From: Metridium senile
Lineage: Eukaryota > Cnidaria > Anthozoa > Actiniaria > Metridiidae
Reading direction: 5' to 3'
Assembly: GCA_949775045.1 (NCBI GenBank)
Contig: OX459095.1
Location: 22,286,811-22,350,810 of the forward strand
DNA: 64,000 nucleotides
Shown here: in pieces, positions 48,301-58,656 of the stretch
Layout: each line of letters starts with the position of its first letter
How positions within the stretch are numbered: the stretch's first letter is position 1
Program-made: the position numbers and the translations under genes
Notes under the pieces: generated by a model
What the model was told of the DNA's origin: nothing
Seen by the model: only the letters and a program-made list of their open reading frames with translations
The model's database searches: none

Positions 48301-51300
48301 CAAATGCATGTAGTCTAATTTTTCTTTTCAGTATGGTGTTAGTTTAGAAACGTTGTAGATAGTCACTGAAAAACCCTATGTGAATGATCACCAACATTAA
48401 TTGCAGTGCATACTAATATCTAGTCACAATGGACAGCTAGATGTTTCTTCCTCTGGAAATAATTTTGGTTGAAGAGTAATGTAATGATGAGGGAGAGAGA
48501 GGGGGAGGGGGAGGGAAGAAAGGGGAAGTGGGAGGGGAGAGAACTGAAGGGTAGCGAGGTTATATTAAGAGATCCGAGAATAGCTGTGTACACCTATTTC
48601 AAAAAAGGTTGTCATCTAAAGTATCCACATAAAAGCAGAAAAGCTGTGTCTTCTGGGCACATTTTCAGTCCTCCGACAAGCTATCCAGCGGAGATCGTTG
48701 TTTAGTGGAGCTGGCATGATTGAAATTTCACGACTTAGGATTATACCCATAGTGCACTTGGGTCTTGGAATGACCTATCGCCTATCGCCTATCGCTTTTG
48801 GCGATGACAACCTTTTTTGAAATAGGTGTAGTTATAGTTATATAATTGTAAAGGCAATTTGATTCTTACGATATAAGCTTGGAAATACACATTCAAATGA
48901 GTCTTGCATAGAACACAGCTCTACTCCACCTAGAGATAAAATAATATCAGTGCAATATGATCATGGACGTTAGTGAATCGTTGTCTACACATCCCTAGTA
49001 CATACATACATATATCTATCTATCTATATCCTACCAACCACCCAGACAACAACTGGCAAGCCCACAAACCAGCAAAACAACCAACCAACCAATTATAACC
49101 ACTCAATCAACGAACCAGCCAGCCAGCCAGCCAGCCAGCCACCCAACCAACAAACCAACCAATCAAAACCCTACCAGCCAACCAACCAATTAACGAACCA
49201 CCCATCCAACCAATCAACCAACAAATACACGAAATTGACGCAGAGAACATAAAGAGGAACTGTGGATATTTGATATTGATTATCTATGCATCTTTTGCGG
49301 TAGAAAACTAATTTACTGCACAATGTTAGCCCCATATAGTAAAGAAGAGCTTAAAATTGTTGAAACTTGTGCAGAAAAACACTCTACACTATAGGATGTG
49401 TTGTATGCGTAACCATAACTCCTTTCGGTCGTGCAATCGACGTTACCCAATAGCGCTGCGCATTAATGACGTCACAAAAATGGAGACAAAGGCATAACTC
49501 GGACAAATAAAGTTTCCTTTAACTTTCAGCAGACTATTTTTAATGCCGATCGAAGCAAATCTTTGTTTAATCACGTTGCTATTCTAATTTCAGCAGGAAA
49601 TGATAAGATCGGTTCATGTATTGCTCATGCAACACGGTAAAACTGAACACAATATTTGTCCGAGTCTTGGAGCTAGCATTCATGCGCTGCGCTATTAACG
49701 TTCACTGTCAACCTTTATGGAATACGTTTGTACAAACACTAATTTACGTACGTGTTATGTTGAATATTGGCTGGCAACCACACTTCTCAATGATGTAGTC
49801 ATGTAAGCACTGTTTGACGCATGTTTGTCGAGAGTACCGATAATTGAAATATTGGGTGTATGGTATGTCAGGTGACTTGCAGTCTGTCTTGAAGGGACTA
49901 GCCAAATTCTGGTACTAAATATATAGATAAAAAGATTAATCATTTATTAAACCAACTAATAAATAAATTATTTAATCAATCAATTCATCTTGCAATCAGC
50001 CTATCATGAATGAATGAATGAATGAAAGAATGAATGGATGGATGGATATAGATGAATGATCATGAAAGAGTGATTGAATGATTGAGTGATTGAATGGATG
50101 AACTAATGGATTCATGGATGGATGGATGAATTTATGGATGAATTAATGAATGAATAATTAAATGAACGAATACGACACAATTATTGTGGCACTCTTTACT
50201 TGTAAATATTTTTGTGTGTGTCTTCTAGTGTGTCACATTTATTGACACTCTTTAAGTGTAAAGTTTGTGTGTGTCGTTAATTAAAAAAAAAAAAAATAAG
50301 CGTCATATATTACCAAGCCTAAAATGCTTTGCCAACTTTCTTTTATGAAATAATTAGTATGAATTACTCAGCTATTCACAAGAGGGTATAAACATTTGAA
50401 TAAAAAAGAAAAGTTGTAAAGCACTCTGGTATATACTGGTAGTAAAATGAAGACACCGTACAAATGGCCTATTTTCGTTTCAAGAGCTCAGAAGATAAAA
50501 AATATTTTTTGTTTGGAATTGATGTATTCATTTATTATCCCACGCGGGAACTTCCGACGATTTTCCGATAATCACCACATCACGTACATCCTTTAATTCA
50601 TACGCGTTTAGATCTGAAAATACGAAAGAAACTATATAGGTTTTCTCTCGAACTTTTTTTTTGACTGGAACTGGCTGGTTATTTTAATTTATTGAAATAA
50701 TCGCCTTTGCAATTATAATAAAACAATTAATCCCCTTAGACAATATATATTCGAGTGAGGAAGTCCATACGTAGATAGTATGATAATAAGCTGTAGTTAT
50801 TATGTTTATATAAGTCACCTAGCTGGCGTGTGTAGCATCTGGACACTCTCTCAGTGTTGTAAACAGTTCAGTAAATTTCATTTTTTTATAGACTAATAGC
50901 TATTTTCCAATGAATTAATGGCTTGAAAGAAGTACATAGAGGTTTTTATACTCATGAAATTATCCGGCTGCGCTTTAAAATAAATAAAGGTGCAATCGAT
51001 AAATTGAATTTATTATGCAATGTAAACACACCGATTTAATTATATTAATTTACATTATATTTTACAGTTATATTTTACAGTTATATTTTACATTATATTT
51101 TACATTATATTTTATTATATTTTACATTATATTTTACATTATATTTTACATTACATTTTACATTATATTTTACATTATATTTTACATTATATTTTACATT
51201 ATATTTTACATTATATTTTACATTATATTTTACATTATATTTTACATTATACTTTACATTATATTTCACATTATTTTACATTATATTTTACATTATATTT

Positions 51301-54252
51301 TACATTATACTTTACATTATATTTCACATTATTTTACATTATAGAGTACAAACATTAAAAGCGTGAAACATAAGTAGTACTATATAGTGATATTGTATGC
51401 TAATTCTATTGTTTTCTATTGTTTAATTAGCACTATTTAGTATTAATTATGCACCCATCAATTAAATGTCTTGCCCCAACAGGGGGTGTGCGGGCAAAGT
51501 CGAGCTATTGAACATAAACTTTGCCCGTAACTGGGGCTGCTCGATGTTTTTTGACAATTTGATCACAAAGTTCTGCGTCCACAACAGTAAATATATGGGT
51601 AAGTACATGAATTTGACGTCCCCAGGATAGGGACTGTTAACAAAAAGATATGAAAAATGTCAAAAGCCCCTGGGTATGCCCGCACTCCCCCCGTTGGAGC
51701 AAGACATTGATAGGTGCATTAGTACTACTTGTTTCACGAGTATAATATTTGTACTCTATTTTACGTGTTATTATCAATAAGCTGTTTTCTCGAAACATTA
51801 ATGGAAACTTGCGAGTAAACTAGTATAGGCTGCATCGGGGTTTGATATAAACTATAGGTAATAGAATGAAATTTGTAACACCGTACTGAAAAATGTTAAC
51901 TCAACTTTACTGACGTTTCGAGCTTTAACCCTACGTCGGAGTATATATAAAGACGAAGGGCTAAAGCTCGAGACGTCAGTAAGGCGGTTAAGTTAACATT
52001 TTTTTTTACGGTGTTACAAATTTCATTCTATAATACGTGATGTTTACCTTCTACAGCTGATTAAATATTTTTCGGATATCGTGATCCTATACTAATTAAT
52101 AGTTGGACAACCTAAAAGTATTTGTCAGGTTAAAAGGCACTTAGCTTTAGCCTATATAGAGGTATATTGATATCTAATATTTCTATTTACTAACAAATCA
52201 GTATCTCGACCGATAAGTTATAACTGTAATCTGTTTTTCCTGTTTATCATTCATCTGCCATGAATTAATTTCTTTTCGCCATAGTTACTATTTCCCTAAT
52301 GTTGAATCAAATTAACAAATAATTATCCAATTATTTTTCTCTCTTTTGAAACCGAAATACAGTATATAAATACACGTCTTTTCTTATAACTGTTACAATC
52401 GATTTAAGTACGTGCTTTAGACCTTTTCAGTGGATCGGAAAGTTAATCATGGGTAATTAGTCATATAAAATGCTCATCTTAACTATTCAGCTCAGTATAC
52501 GCTTTATACTGAGACGTTCCGATTCTGATTTGATTACCTCAAATATAAGCTTAACTAAATTACATTGACAATATTATGCCAATTATATCTTTACAAAAAA
52601 AAAAAAAAACATTGAGGGACGTAAAAAGAACTCCGTGTTCAGACATGGGTTGTATGGTGGCAGCTTAATGCGCCTTGATATACCTTCAACCATGGATAAT
52701 AAAAACTTAAACGTTTTTATTATCCATGCTTCAACTCGCACACGTTGAGTAAGCGCATTGAGCAGTTCTGGAAATGCGCTATATAAGAACTATAAGAACT
52801 AGCTATTATTTACAGATATATAATATATATACACCTGCAGCTACTTACTCAGGCTAGATACACACTGTAGACGTACGTAATCCCACAAACGTTGTATTCT
52901 TCGCAGCCGTTTTTAGTGTCATCACGAAAAGTCCGAAAAGCTCCACTAAAAACGGCTGCGAGGAAGACTACCATAAACATTGTCATATAAAAACTATTAA
53001 AAATTAATTAGCAATTTTCGTTTCTATTTTCATTCTTAAGATTGATGGGAATAACTGTTTACTGAATATACCAACGCGATGATTAAATCAAAAATGTCAA
53101 CCTATATATTCAAAATCAAATCTGATTACAATATTTTAGCAAAAATTGACAATTCTTTTTTAAATTTAATTGTTACTTGCTTTATCTATAAATGGAAACT
53201 AGTGCGAGTAAACTAGTATAGGCTGCGTCGGTGTTTGATATAAACGATAGGTAATATAATGAAATTTGTAACACCGTAAAAAATGTTGACTTAACTTTAC
53301 TGACGTTTCGAGCTTTAGCCCTTCGTCCCTTTTTTTTATTTATATATACCATCTTTTTTGTAGTTAGGTATAGGCTTACCTTGGTCACGGAGATGGCGGC
53401 AAAGGTGTGCGTCCCCGGCTGAATTGCAAAACCAAACTCTCCAATCAATGGCTGTTCATTTTGGTCGTGTATAAGGACCTTAAATCCAGCCATAGGAGAA
53501 TCAAAGTTTGTCACATGATCTTCTTCTTCAATATTCAACTTTAATCGCAAACCTTGAGTTGGTCCGGGTACTTGTGAATTCTCTAGCAATGGATGCCCTT
53601 CCCGACCAGAATTAAAAGTATAGCATTGTCCCATTTGGAGGTTTATAAAAGACGAAAAGTTCTTCGCAGAACATGGTTGTCCTTTCCATTTACACGGCCC
53701 TAGCCAATCAAATGACAACATGCCTTCGATAGTGTGCGAGAACCACTCGAGAGAATTACCAAAATTCGGGCCTCGTTCGCGAAATTCGTTTAAAGAGTAC
53801 AATTCTTTCTTTGCAGCGTTAAAAACCTCGCTTTCGTTATTTCGGTAAGTCATTAGAGCCATTATGGCCATAATACTTTGCCTTAACTGCTCATCTGTAG
53901 CGTTCACGCTTTCGAAATCGATCCCTAAACGTTTGTACATTAACACATACTGTTTCATACTTATTTTGTTCATATTACATATCGTTACGGCTGGGAAGTA
54001 TTTGATTTGAGATTGATCTCTTTGCAGTGTTAGAGTCGTTGAGAACGGTTTGGCCATGAATGCAAGCGTAGTCTTAGAAACCTGTCTCGCGCAAAACCCA
54101 AACGCTACACCGAGAGCAGCAAGCCAAAAGAGTCTTCTTATAATACTCTTTTCCGTAAGATACCGAGCACCATGTAGACTAGTGTTGCTCACAAAGTCTT
54201 TACAAGTTGAGTTATTTTCTTTGTTAATTCTTTTGCCTATTCTGCAGCCCAT
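45387..54252 (-). CDS. DEG/ENaC (ASIC-like) cation channel (6 exons)
   Basis: Trimeric amiloride-sensitive Na+ channel family of the plasma membrane, gated by acid, peptides or force. Exons (minus): 54252-53380, 49914-49752, 48929-48870, 48247-48043, 47567-47476, 45604-45387. All are GT/AG, phases join, 536 aa, a normal family length. Seen in order: the HG gating motif (27-28), TM1 (about 38-57), FPAVTICN (86-93) after it, a Cys-rich extracellular region (KTDCKSPDIPYTQYFNYRYS; CVKQCLHDYIIEKCGCQP; CSNRCPRPCKLTKYDVKLS), the pre-TM2 block AAIDIYFEDFSYTFIQQKP, and TM2 (about 470-494) with the GMS selectivity triplet (476-478) in GLFLGMSTLTVLEFLDF. The short C-terminal tail is polar. Which ligand gates it cannot be told. 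Intron 1 is 3.5 kb of repeats. AATAAA near 45189. Confidence 0.93.
45652..46020. mobile_element. Fold-back element (GGATGCATGCAAATGA)
   Basis: GCTGTTATTATGGATGCATG at the left pairs with CTCATTTGCATGCATCCGGA at the right. The same end recurs at about 46391-46417, overlapping the next element. In DEG/ENaC intron 5. Confidence 0.55.
46040..46440. mobile_element. Nested fold-back (TTCCACGAAATCGAGTC)
   Basis: ATTATTCCACGAAATCGAGT pairs with ACTCGATTTCGTGGAATAAC; inside, TTATTATATCCACACGTCA pairs with GTGTGGATATAATAA, and ATTGAGCGCGCGCTC faces AGAGCGCGAGATTGAT. At least two elements are nested here. Confidence 0.6.
46635..46756. mobile_element. Small MITE (ATAGAGTTGAGGTTCTTGGG)
   Basis: ATAGAGTTGAGGTTCTTGGG pairs with CCCAAGAACCCCAACTCTAT; 122 bp, non-coding. 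Confidence 0.6.
47077..47283. mobile_element. MITE (AACAGTTCCAAAATGGCG)
   Basis: AACAGTTCCAAAATGGCGCC pairs with GACGCCATTTTGGAACTGTT. Non-coding; in DEG/ENaC intron 5. Confidence 0.65.
47716..47998. mobile_element. MITE (ACAGCTATTTCAAAAAACG)
   Basis: ACAGCTATTTCAAAAAACGT and GCGCATTCCAAGACC at the left face GGTCTTGGAATGCACTATTC and TTTCTGAAAAAGCTGT at the right. In DEG/ENaC intron 4. Confidence 0.6.
48589..48830. mobile_element. ACACCTA-family MITE, copy 3
   Basis: TACACCTATTTCAAAAAAGG and TTGTCATC at the left face GATGACAACCTTTTTTGAAA and TAGGTGTA at the right. The TACACCTA...GTTGTCAT layout matches 9443-9637 and 23522-23755, though the interior differs. It includes three CCTATCG units. 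In DEG/ENaC intron 3. Confidence 0.6.
49060..49230. repeat. CCAA/CCAG microsatellite
   Basis: CCAACCAACC and CCAGCCAGCC tracts in DEG/ENaC intron 2. Confidence 0.8.
49995..50165. repeat. GAAT/GGAT microsatellite
   Basis: GAATGAAT, GGATGGAT and GATTGAAT tracts in DEG/ENaC intron 1. Confidence 0.85.
51048..51342. repeat. 12-bp minisatellite ACATTATATTTT
   Basis: About 24 units of ACATTATATTTT with few variants. As 12 is a multiple of 3 it leaves a plus-strand frame reading a Phe-Tyr-Ile-Ile repeat, which is not a gene. Confidence 0.9.
51343..51759. mobile_element. Fold-back MITE (TAGAGTACAAA) inside satellite edge
   Basis: TAGAGTACAAACATTAAAAG and CGTGAAACATAAGTAGTACT at the left face AGTACTACTTGTTTCACGAG and TTTGTACTCTA at the right. 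Inner pair: CACCCATCAATTAAATGTCT/CTTGCCCCAACAGGGGG against its complement ending GATAGGTGCA. Abuts the 12-bp satellite. Confidence 0.65.
51803..52040. mobile_element. Penelope-type terminal fragment, inverted dimer
   Basis: Shares the 5' stretch GCGAGTAAACTAGTATAGGC and AATGAAATTTGTAACACCG with 53190-53335 and (reversed) 14160-14310. Two hammerhead-like words lie head to head here: TTTACTGACGTTTCGAGCTT and AAGCTCGAGACGTCAGTAAG, with GACGAAGGGCTAAAGCTC in the right arm. Confidence 0.55.
52685..52800 (+). mobile_element. Hairpin and LINE/SINE-type 3' end
   Basis: CATGGATAATAAAAACTTAA and its complement form a hairpin (52690-52728). Then GTAAGCGCATTGAG and AAATGCGCTATATAAGAACT, close to the 3' end of the LINE at 54905-55580 (GTAAGCGCATTGAGACTAGA, AAATGCGCCATAAATACG). 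A SINE sharing a LINE tail, or a severely truncated LINE, would explain it. Confidence 0.4.
52893..52972. mobile_element. Small MITE (GCAGCCGTTTTTAGT)
   Basis: GTATTCTTCGCAGCCGTTTT pairs with AAAACGGCTGCGAGGAAGAC. A related hairpin lies at 61990-62083. Confidence 0.55.
53190..53335 (+). mobile_element. Penelope-type terminal fragment, copy 3
   Basis: GGAAACTAGTGCGAGTAAAC through AATGAAATTTGTAACACCGT to ACTGACGTTTCGAGCTTTAG and CCCTTCGTC, then a T-run. It ends about 45 bp from the donor of DEG/ENaC exon 1. Confidence 0.55.
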
Positions 54253-54904
54253 TTTTATCTTGTAACGGAGAAGGAGTCCGACTGTTACGAATAGATCTTA
54301 AAGTGTTTACAAAGTTGAGTGGGCACAACTGCTTTTTAATACCTCATTATTAATGCAGTTTAATGGTTGAAAGCATTTGTCGGAGCTTTAATCACTGATC
54401 TAAATAACATCTTCCGGTATAATCAAACAAAAGAAAAATGGTAATCTTTACTTATATCGTACGCTTATGAGGTGTGTCATTTACCATGTTTACTCAGTGA
54501 CGTTTCTGACCGTTAGTTGATAAAATAAAAACTATTTTTTGCGCACTGAAAAAGACTATTGATGACGTGTTAGTTATGTTATGGTAATAGAGTTCATTTA
54601 GTCAGACCGTTGAAAAGTTGACAAATTTAGTAAAATTAGCTAGTTGACATCACCTAAAATAGTGAAAAGCCTGCCAAACTAACAGTCAAGCAAATCAGGG
54701 GGGTTCCTCTGATCACGATAACAAACCGATTTACAAGAAAAGTAAGGCATATAATCTTGTTGTTCTCCCCCGGAAATAACGAACAGTTTTCACGTGATTT
54801 CAAATTTATGTGACGTCAACTAAATAGTAATTTACTTATCTAATTTAGTTGACTTCAAGTATTCAACGGTTAATGCACTCGAATTGCCATTATTTATGAA
54901 AGAA

Positions 54905-55545
54905 CAAAACATAATAATAGACTCTAGACTCGACTACTGCAATAGTCTCCTGTATAATATTCCAAAATATCAGAAAGACAAATTACAAAGACTCGGCTCG
55001 AATGGTAGCAGGTGCACGCAGGACTGACCACATAATACCAATTCTTAAGATACTACATTGGCTCCCTATAGAGGCTAGAATCAATTTCAAAATCCTATTA
55101 ATACCATCCATCGCGTACTCTAAGATCATCATCTCACTCTCTGCTGCGGGTACCGACAGTGAAAACTAAAACTTATGGTGGTCGTGCTTTTTCTAGCTCA
55201 GCAGCACAACTGTGGAACTCTCTACCAGAGAAAATTAAAAAGGCAGAAACAACAGCTATTTTTAAATCCAGACTGAAGACATTTATGTTTAAAAACTATT
55301 TTACATGATTTAACATTACAATTTTTACATTTTTCTATATAAACATATAATTATTCATAACAATTTATTTTAGCTTATATATATATATATATTTATATTT
55401 TTATATTATTATTATTGTTATATAAATATATTTTTCTTTTTAATATTGTAAATATGTAATTTCCCTATTGTTTCTTTTTCTTAACGTATACTGTAATTAT
55501 AACAAATTGTAAGCGCATTGAGACTAGAAATGCGCCATAAATACG

Positions 55546-55576
<31 letters not shown>

Positions 55577-55580
55577 ATAA
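54905..55580 (+). mobile_element. 5'-truncated LINE, C-terminus and tail
   Basis: Plus strand, with frameshifts: SRLDYCNSLLYNIPKYQKD, LHWLPIEARINFKILL, then YGGRAFSSSAAQLWNSLPEK and AIFKSRLKTFMFKNYF before a stop near 55306. About 200 bp of 3' UTR end in GTAAGCGCATTGAG and (ATT)n at 55550-55575. A CR1/L2-type remnant, dead. Confidence 0.85.
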
Positions 55581-55859
55581 GTAATAATAATAATAATACG
55601 AATATTTATACAGGATAAACCCTTCAACAATACTGCTGTTATCAATGGGGGTCCTGATTCAAAATAACATAAAGAAACTAGTGTGAAAGATAAATTAAAA
55701 ACTAAGAATACATCTATAAGATATAAAAATTGCAAAAACTAGGAAATATAAAAATATATAAAAAGTATAATATAAATATAAAATATCTATCAATCACAAT
55801 CTAGAGATTAATAATGTTCATTTGTAGTATTCAATAATATTCATTTATGTTCATTTAAA

Positions 55860-56445
55860 AGTTTTTCAAAATCTTTAAAATTGTTAGTCTTTCTTATTTC
55901 TAATGGAAGTCCATTGTAGATCTGAGCGGCCATGAAGTAAAATCCTTTGCGGGCATACTCCGTCTTTATACTGGGAAGTTTCAGTAAACTAAGAGAGTTA
56001 TTTCTTGTGTTCTGTTTATGTTGTTGGATAATGAAGTAATTTTTAAATGGATCGCATATATCACCGTCTAGACCAGGGAAAGTTGATCATCTCGCTAAAT
56101 GAAAATGGTAAGTGTGGTCAATAAAAAACTCCTGGGAAACACCTTAACTATGTCTCTAGCTTGCAGTCTTGTGCCGCAATAGTGATTTTGATAGCGCTGT
56201 GGGAACAGATGGTTGAGCTTATGTTCCTTGTTTTCCATTTGTTTGGAGTATGAGATAGTAATGGTGTGAAGTCGATGTTCGATAGTTGGTATATTAGCCA
56301 TCATTAAAGCATCAGAATATTTGCAGTATTGGAAGATTGTTCTTAGTACACGTCTCTGTATCGCTTCCAGCTGACCAATGAGGTATCCAGCCCTGAGACG
56401 GGAAAAACCATACCGGCGCTGCATATTCAATAATGGATCGTATAC
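55860..56445 (-). mobile_element. LINE remnant interrupted by a MITE fragment
   Basis: Minus strand: SIIEYAAPVWFFPSQG near 56425-56378, then in another frame LEAIQRRVLRTIFQYCKYSD, SKQMENKEHKLNHLFPQRYQ; after the interruption SLLKLPSIKTEYARKGFYFM and AAQIYNGLPLEIRKTNNFKD to a stop near 55852. About 56072-56143 matches the right part of the TTAA MITE at 22742-23102 and ends at TTAA 56144-56147. Confidence 0.75.
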
Positions 56446-56549
56446 ATGTTATGTAAATAAGGACGAGTTCATTAGTAGCCGATATTCACTGAGCCTAGTA
56501 ATCAAAATAATAACAAAAATATATGTTTGTTTATATTTTCACAATTTAA

Positions 56550-58568
56550 GGTGGATCACTATAGTTTTCGGAAAGCCACACAAGGCCGTTTTAAACGTCG
56601 TTTTGACAAATTTCACAATTTTCGATTGACCTGAAACTTTTACAGATTATCAGTCTTAGACTGAAATTTAAAACAATATACTTTGTTTTTAGATTTGTAT
56701 TTTAATAGCAGCGATATACAGGAAAAACGGAAATCAGTTGCGCTTAAATTGTAGACGAACGCGATGAGATCTCGAAAAGCGGCTACCACCACAGTAAACT
56801 ACAACACTAGGCACCCAAAATATCAAAGAATTAGAGAAATCTGTATGTTTGATTTCGAGAAAATTACAGATATATTTTGTACTTTGTAGTTTTGAGTGTT
56901 AGAAGGAATCACTCAATGTGTGGCAATGTGACTTACAATAACTGAACAAATAGCGCTCAAAAACCGTCAAAACCTTCCCCGTACATATATGTCTTTAGTT
57001 ACTAAGTTTGAGACAATAAATCGTTCACAGTATTGAGAAATTATTTTTTTCCTTAGAGATGTTAGAGCTTGACTTCAAGCGAAAACACATCACTGTTGCG
57101 CTTTTCTAGAAATATTCAAAACTGCCGTTTACATTTTTCTGTAAAACTCACAAACTCTTCTCCAAAGTACTAGAAATGCTATACTGAAGTTTCATAATAA
57201 TTGAGGCATTTAAACGTGTTAAAAAAAATAAACTTGGATATCTTAACGAAGTCGACCCGTTCGGATGTTCACGGCCGCTAATGATGCAAATCTGCGTTAC
57301 ATTCTGGAGTCACGACGCAATACACCGTGACGGTTTTGGTTGAGTTATTACTTCCGGCGATAAAAGAAAGAGCCAGGGAAGGGAGGGGAGGGCTGGAGCT
57401 GAGTTGGTTTACCCTCATAGAAATATGGAAAAAAAGCAACGACTTAAGATGATTAATTTTGTTTTTAATGCTTCTTTCTTCTTAAGATATTTGAATTACG
57501 TGGCAATCACAAAAACTAATCTTCAGTTAATTTGTACAATGCTTGTACTAAATCCACAAAACATATAGCACTTTATGATAATAAATTTCGCTAATTTCTT
57601 CATTCCATTGTTCTTTTGTTAGTTGTGACTTTTTATTCGCAGGTATTTTGAGAGAAAAGGTAACTAATTTGCAATTCATTTCACAAATTCAACTGGCACA
57701 AAGGAATGTATCACTACATGCAGTCAGATGTAATCAAAAGAACAATGGAATGAAGCAATTAGCGAAATTTATTTTTATCGCCGGAAGTAATAACTCAACC
57801 AAAACCGTCACGGTGTATTGCGTCGTGACTCCAGAATGTAACGCAGATTTGCATCATTAGCGTCCGTGAACATCCGAACGAGTTTAATTTTTTTTTTACC
57901 ACGTTTAAATGCCTCAATTATTATGAAACTTCAGTATAGCATTTCTAGTACTTTGGAGAAGAGTTTGTGAGTTTTACAGAAAAATGTAAACGGCAGTTTT
58001 GAATATTTCTAGAAAAGCGCAACAGTGATGTGTTTTCGCTTGAAGTCAAGCTCTAACATCTCTAAGGAAAAAAATAATTTCTCAATACTGTGAACGATTT
58101 ATTGTCTCAAACTTAGTAACTAAAGACATATATGTACAGGGAAGGTTTTGACGGTTTTTGAGCGCTATTTGTTCAGTTATTGTAAGTCACATTGCCACAC
58201 ATTGAGTGATTCCTTCTAACACTCAAAACTACAAAGTACAAAATATATCTGTAATTTTCTCGAAATCAAACATACAGATTTCTCTAATTCTTTGATATTT
58301 TGGGTGCCTAGTGTTGTAGTTTACTGTGGTGGTAGCCGCTTTTCCAGATCTCATCGCGTTCGTCTACAATTTAAGCGCAACTGATTTCCGTTTTTTCTGT
58401 ATATCGCTGCTATTAAAATACAAATCTAAAAACAAAGTATATTGTTTTAAATTTCAGTCTAAGACTGATAATCTGTAAAAGTTCCAGGTCAATCAAAAAT
58501 TGTGAAATTTGTCAAAACGACGTTTAAAACGGCCTTGTGTGGCTTTCCGAAAACTATAGTGATCCACC
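56550..58568. mobile_element. 2.02-kb TTAA fold-back element, copy B
   Basis: Same ends as copy A (GGTGGATCACTATAG), TTAA at 56546-56549 and 58569-58572, arms about 56550-57365 and 57775-58568, loop reversed relative to copy A. The right arm lacks about 22 bp (TCGACTTCGTTAAGATATCC) present in the other arms. It ends about 130 bp before the first serpin start. Confidence 0.85.
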
Positions 58569-58656
58569 TTAATTTAATTTTTAGCAATTCAAATACATGC
58601 CTGGGCTTCCTGTGTTTTGATAGTGGGTGCGCAAAGCATTGTTGGGTATATTTGTT

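Larger units (their letters stand above)
54253..56545. other. Intergenic, DEG/ENaC 5' flank
   Basis: 54253-54904 holds the presumed DEG/ENaC promoter and 5' UTR; no TATA box or CpG-rich core stands out. Two LINE remnants follow. No other gene is seen. Confidence 0.45.

Noticed and set aside
51015..51344. 109-codon Phe-Tyr-Ile-Ile repeat frame
   Set aside because: Follows from a 12-bp AT minisatellite; period divisible by three keeps it open.
51960..51990. Fully canonical hammerhead at this site
   Set aside because: The CUGANGA core is altered here (AAGACGA), so I list it only as a related fragment.
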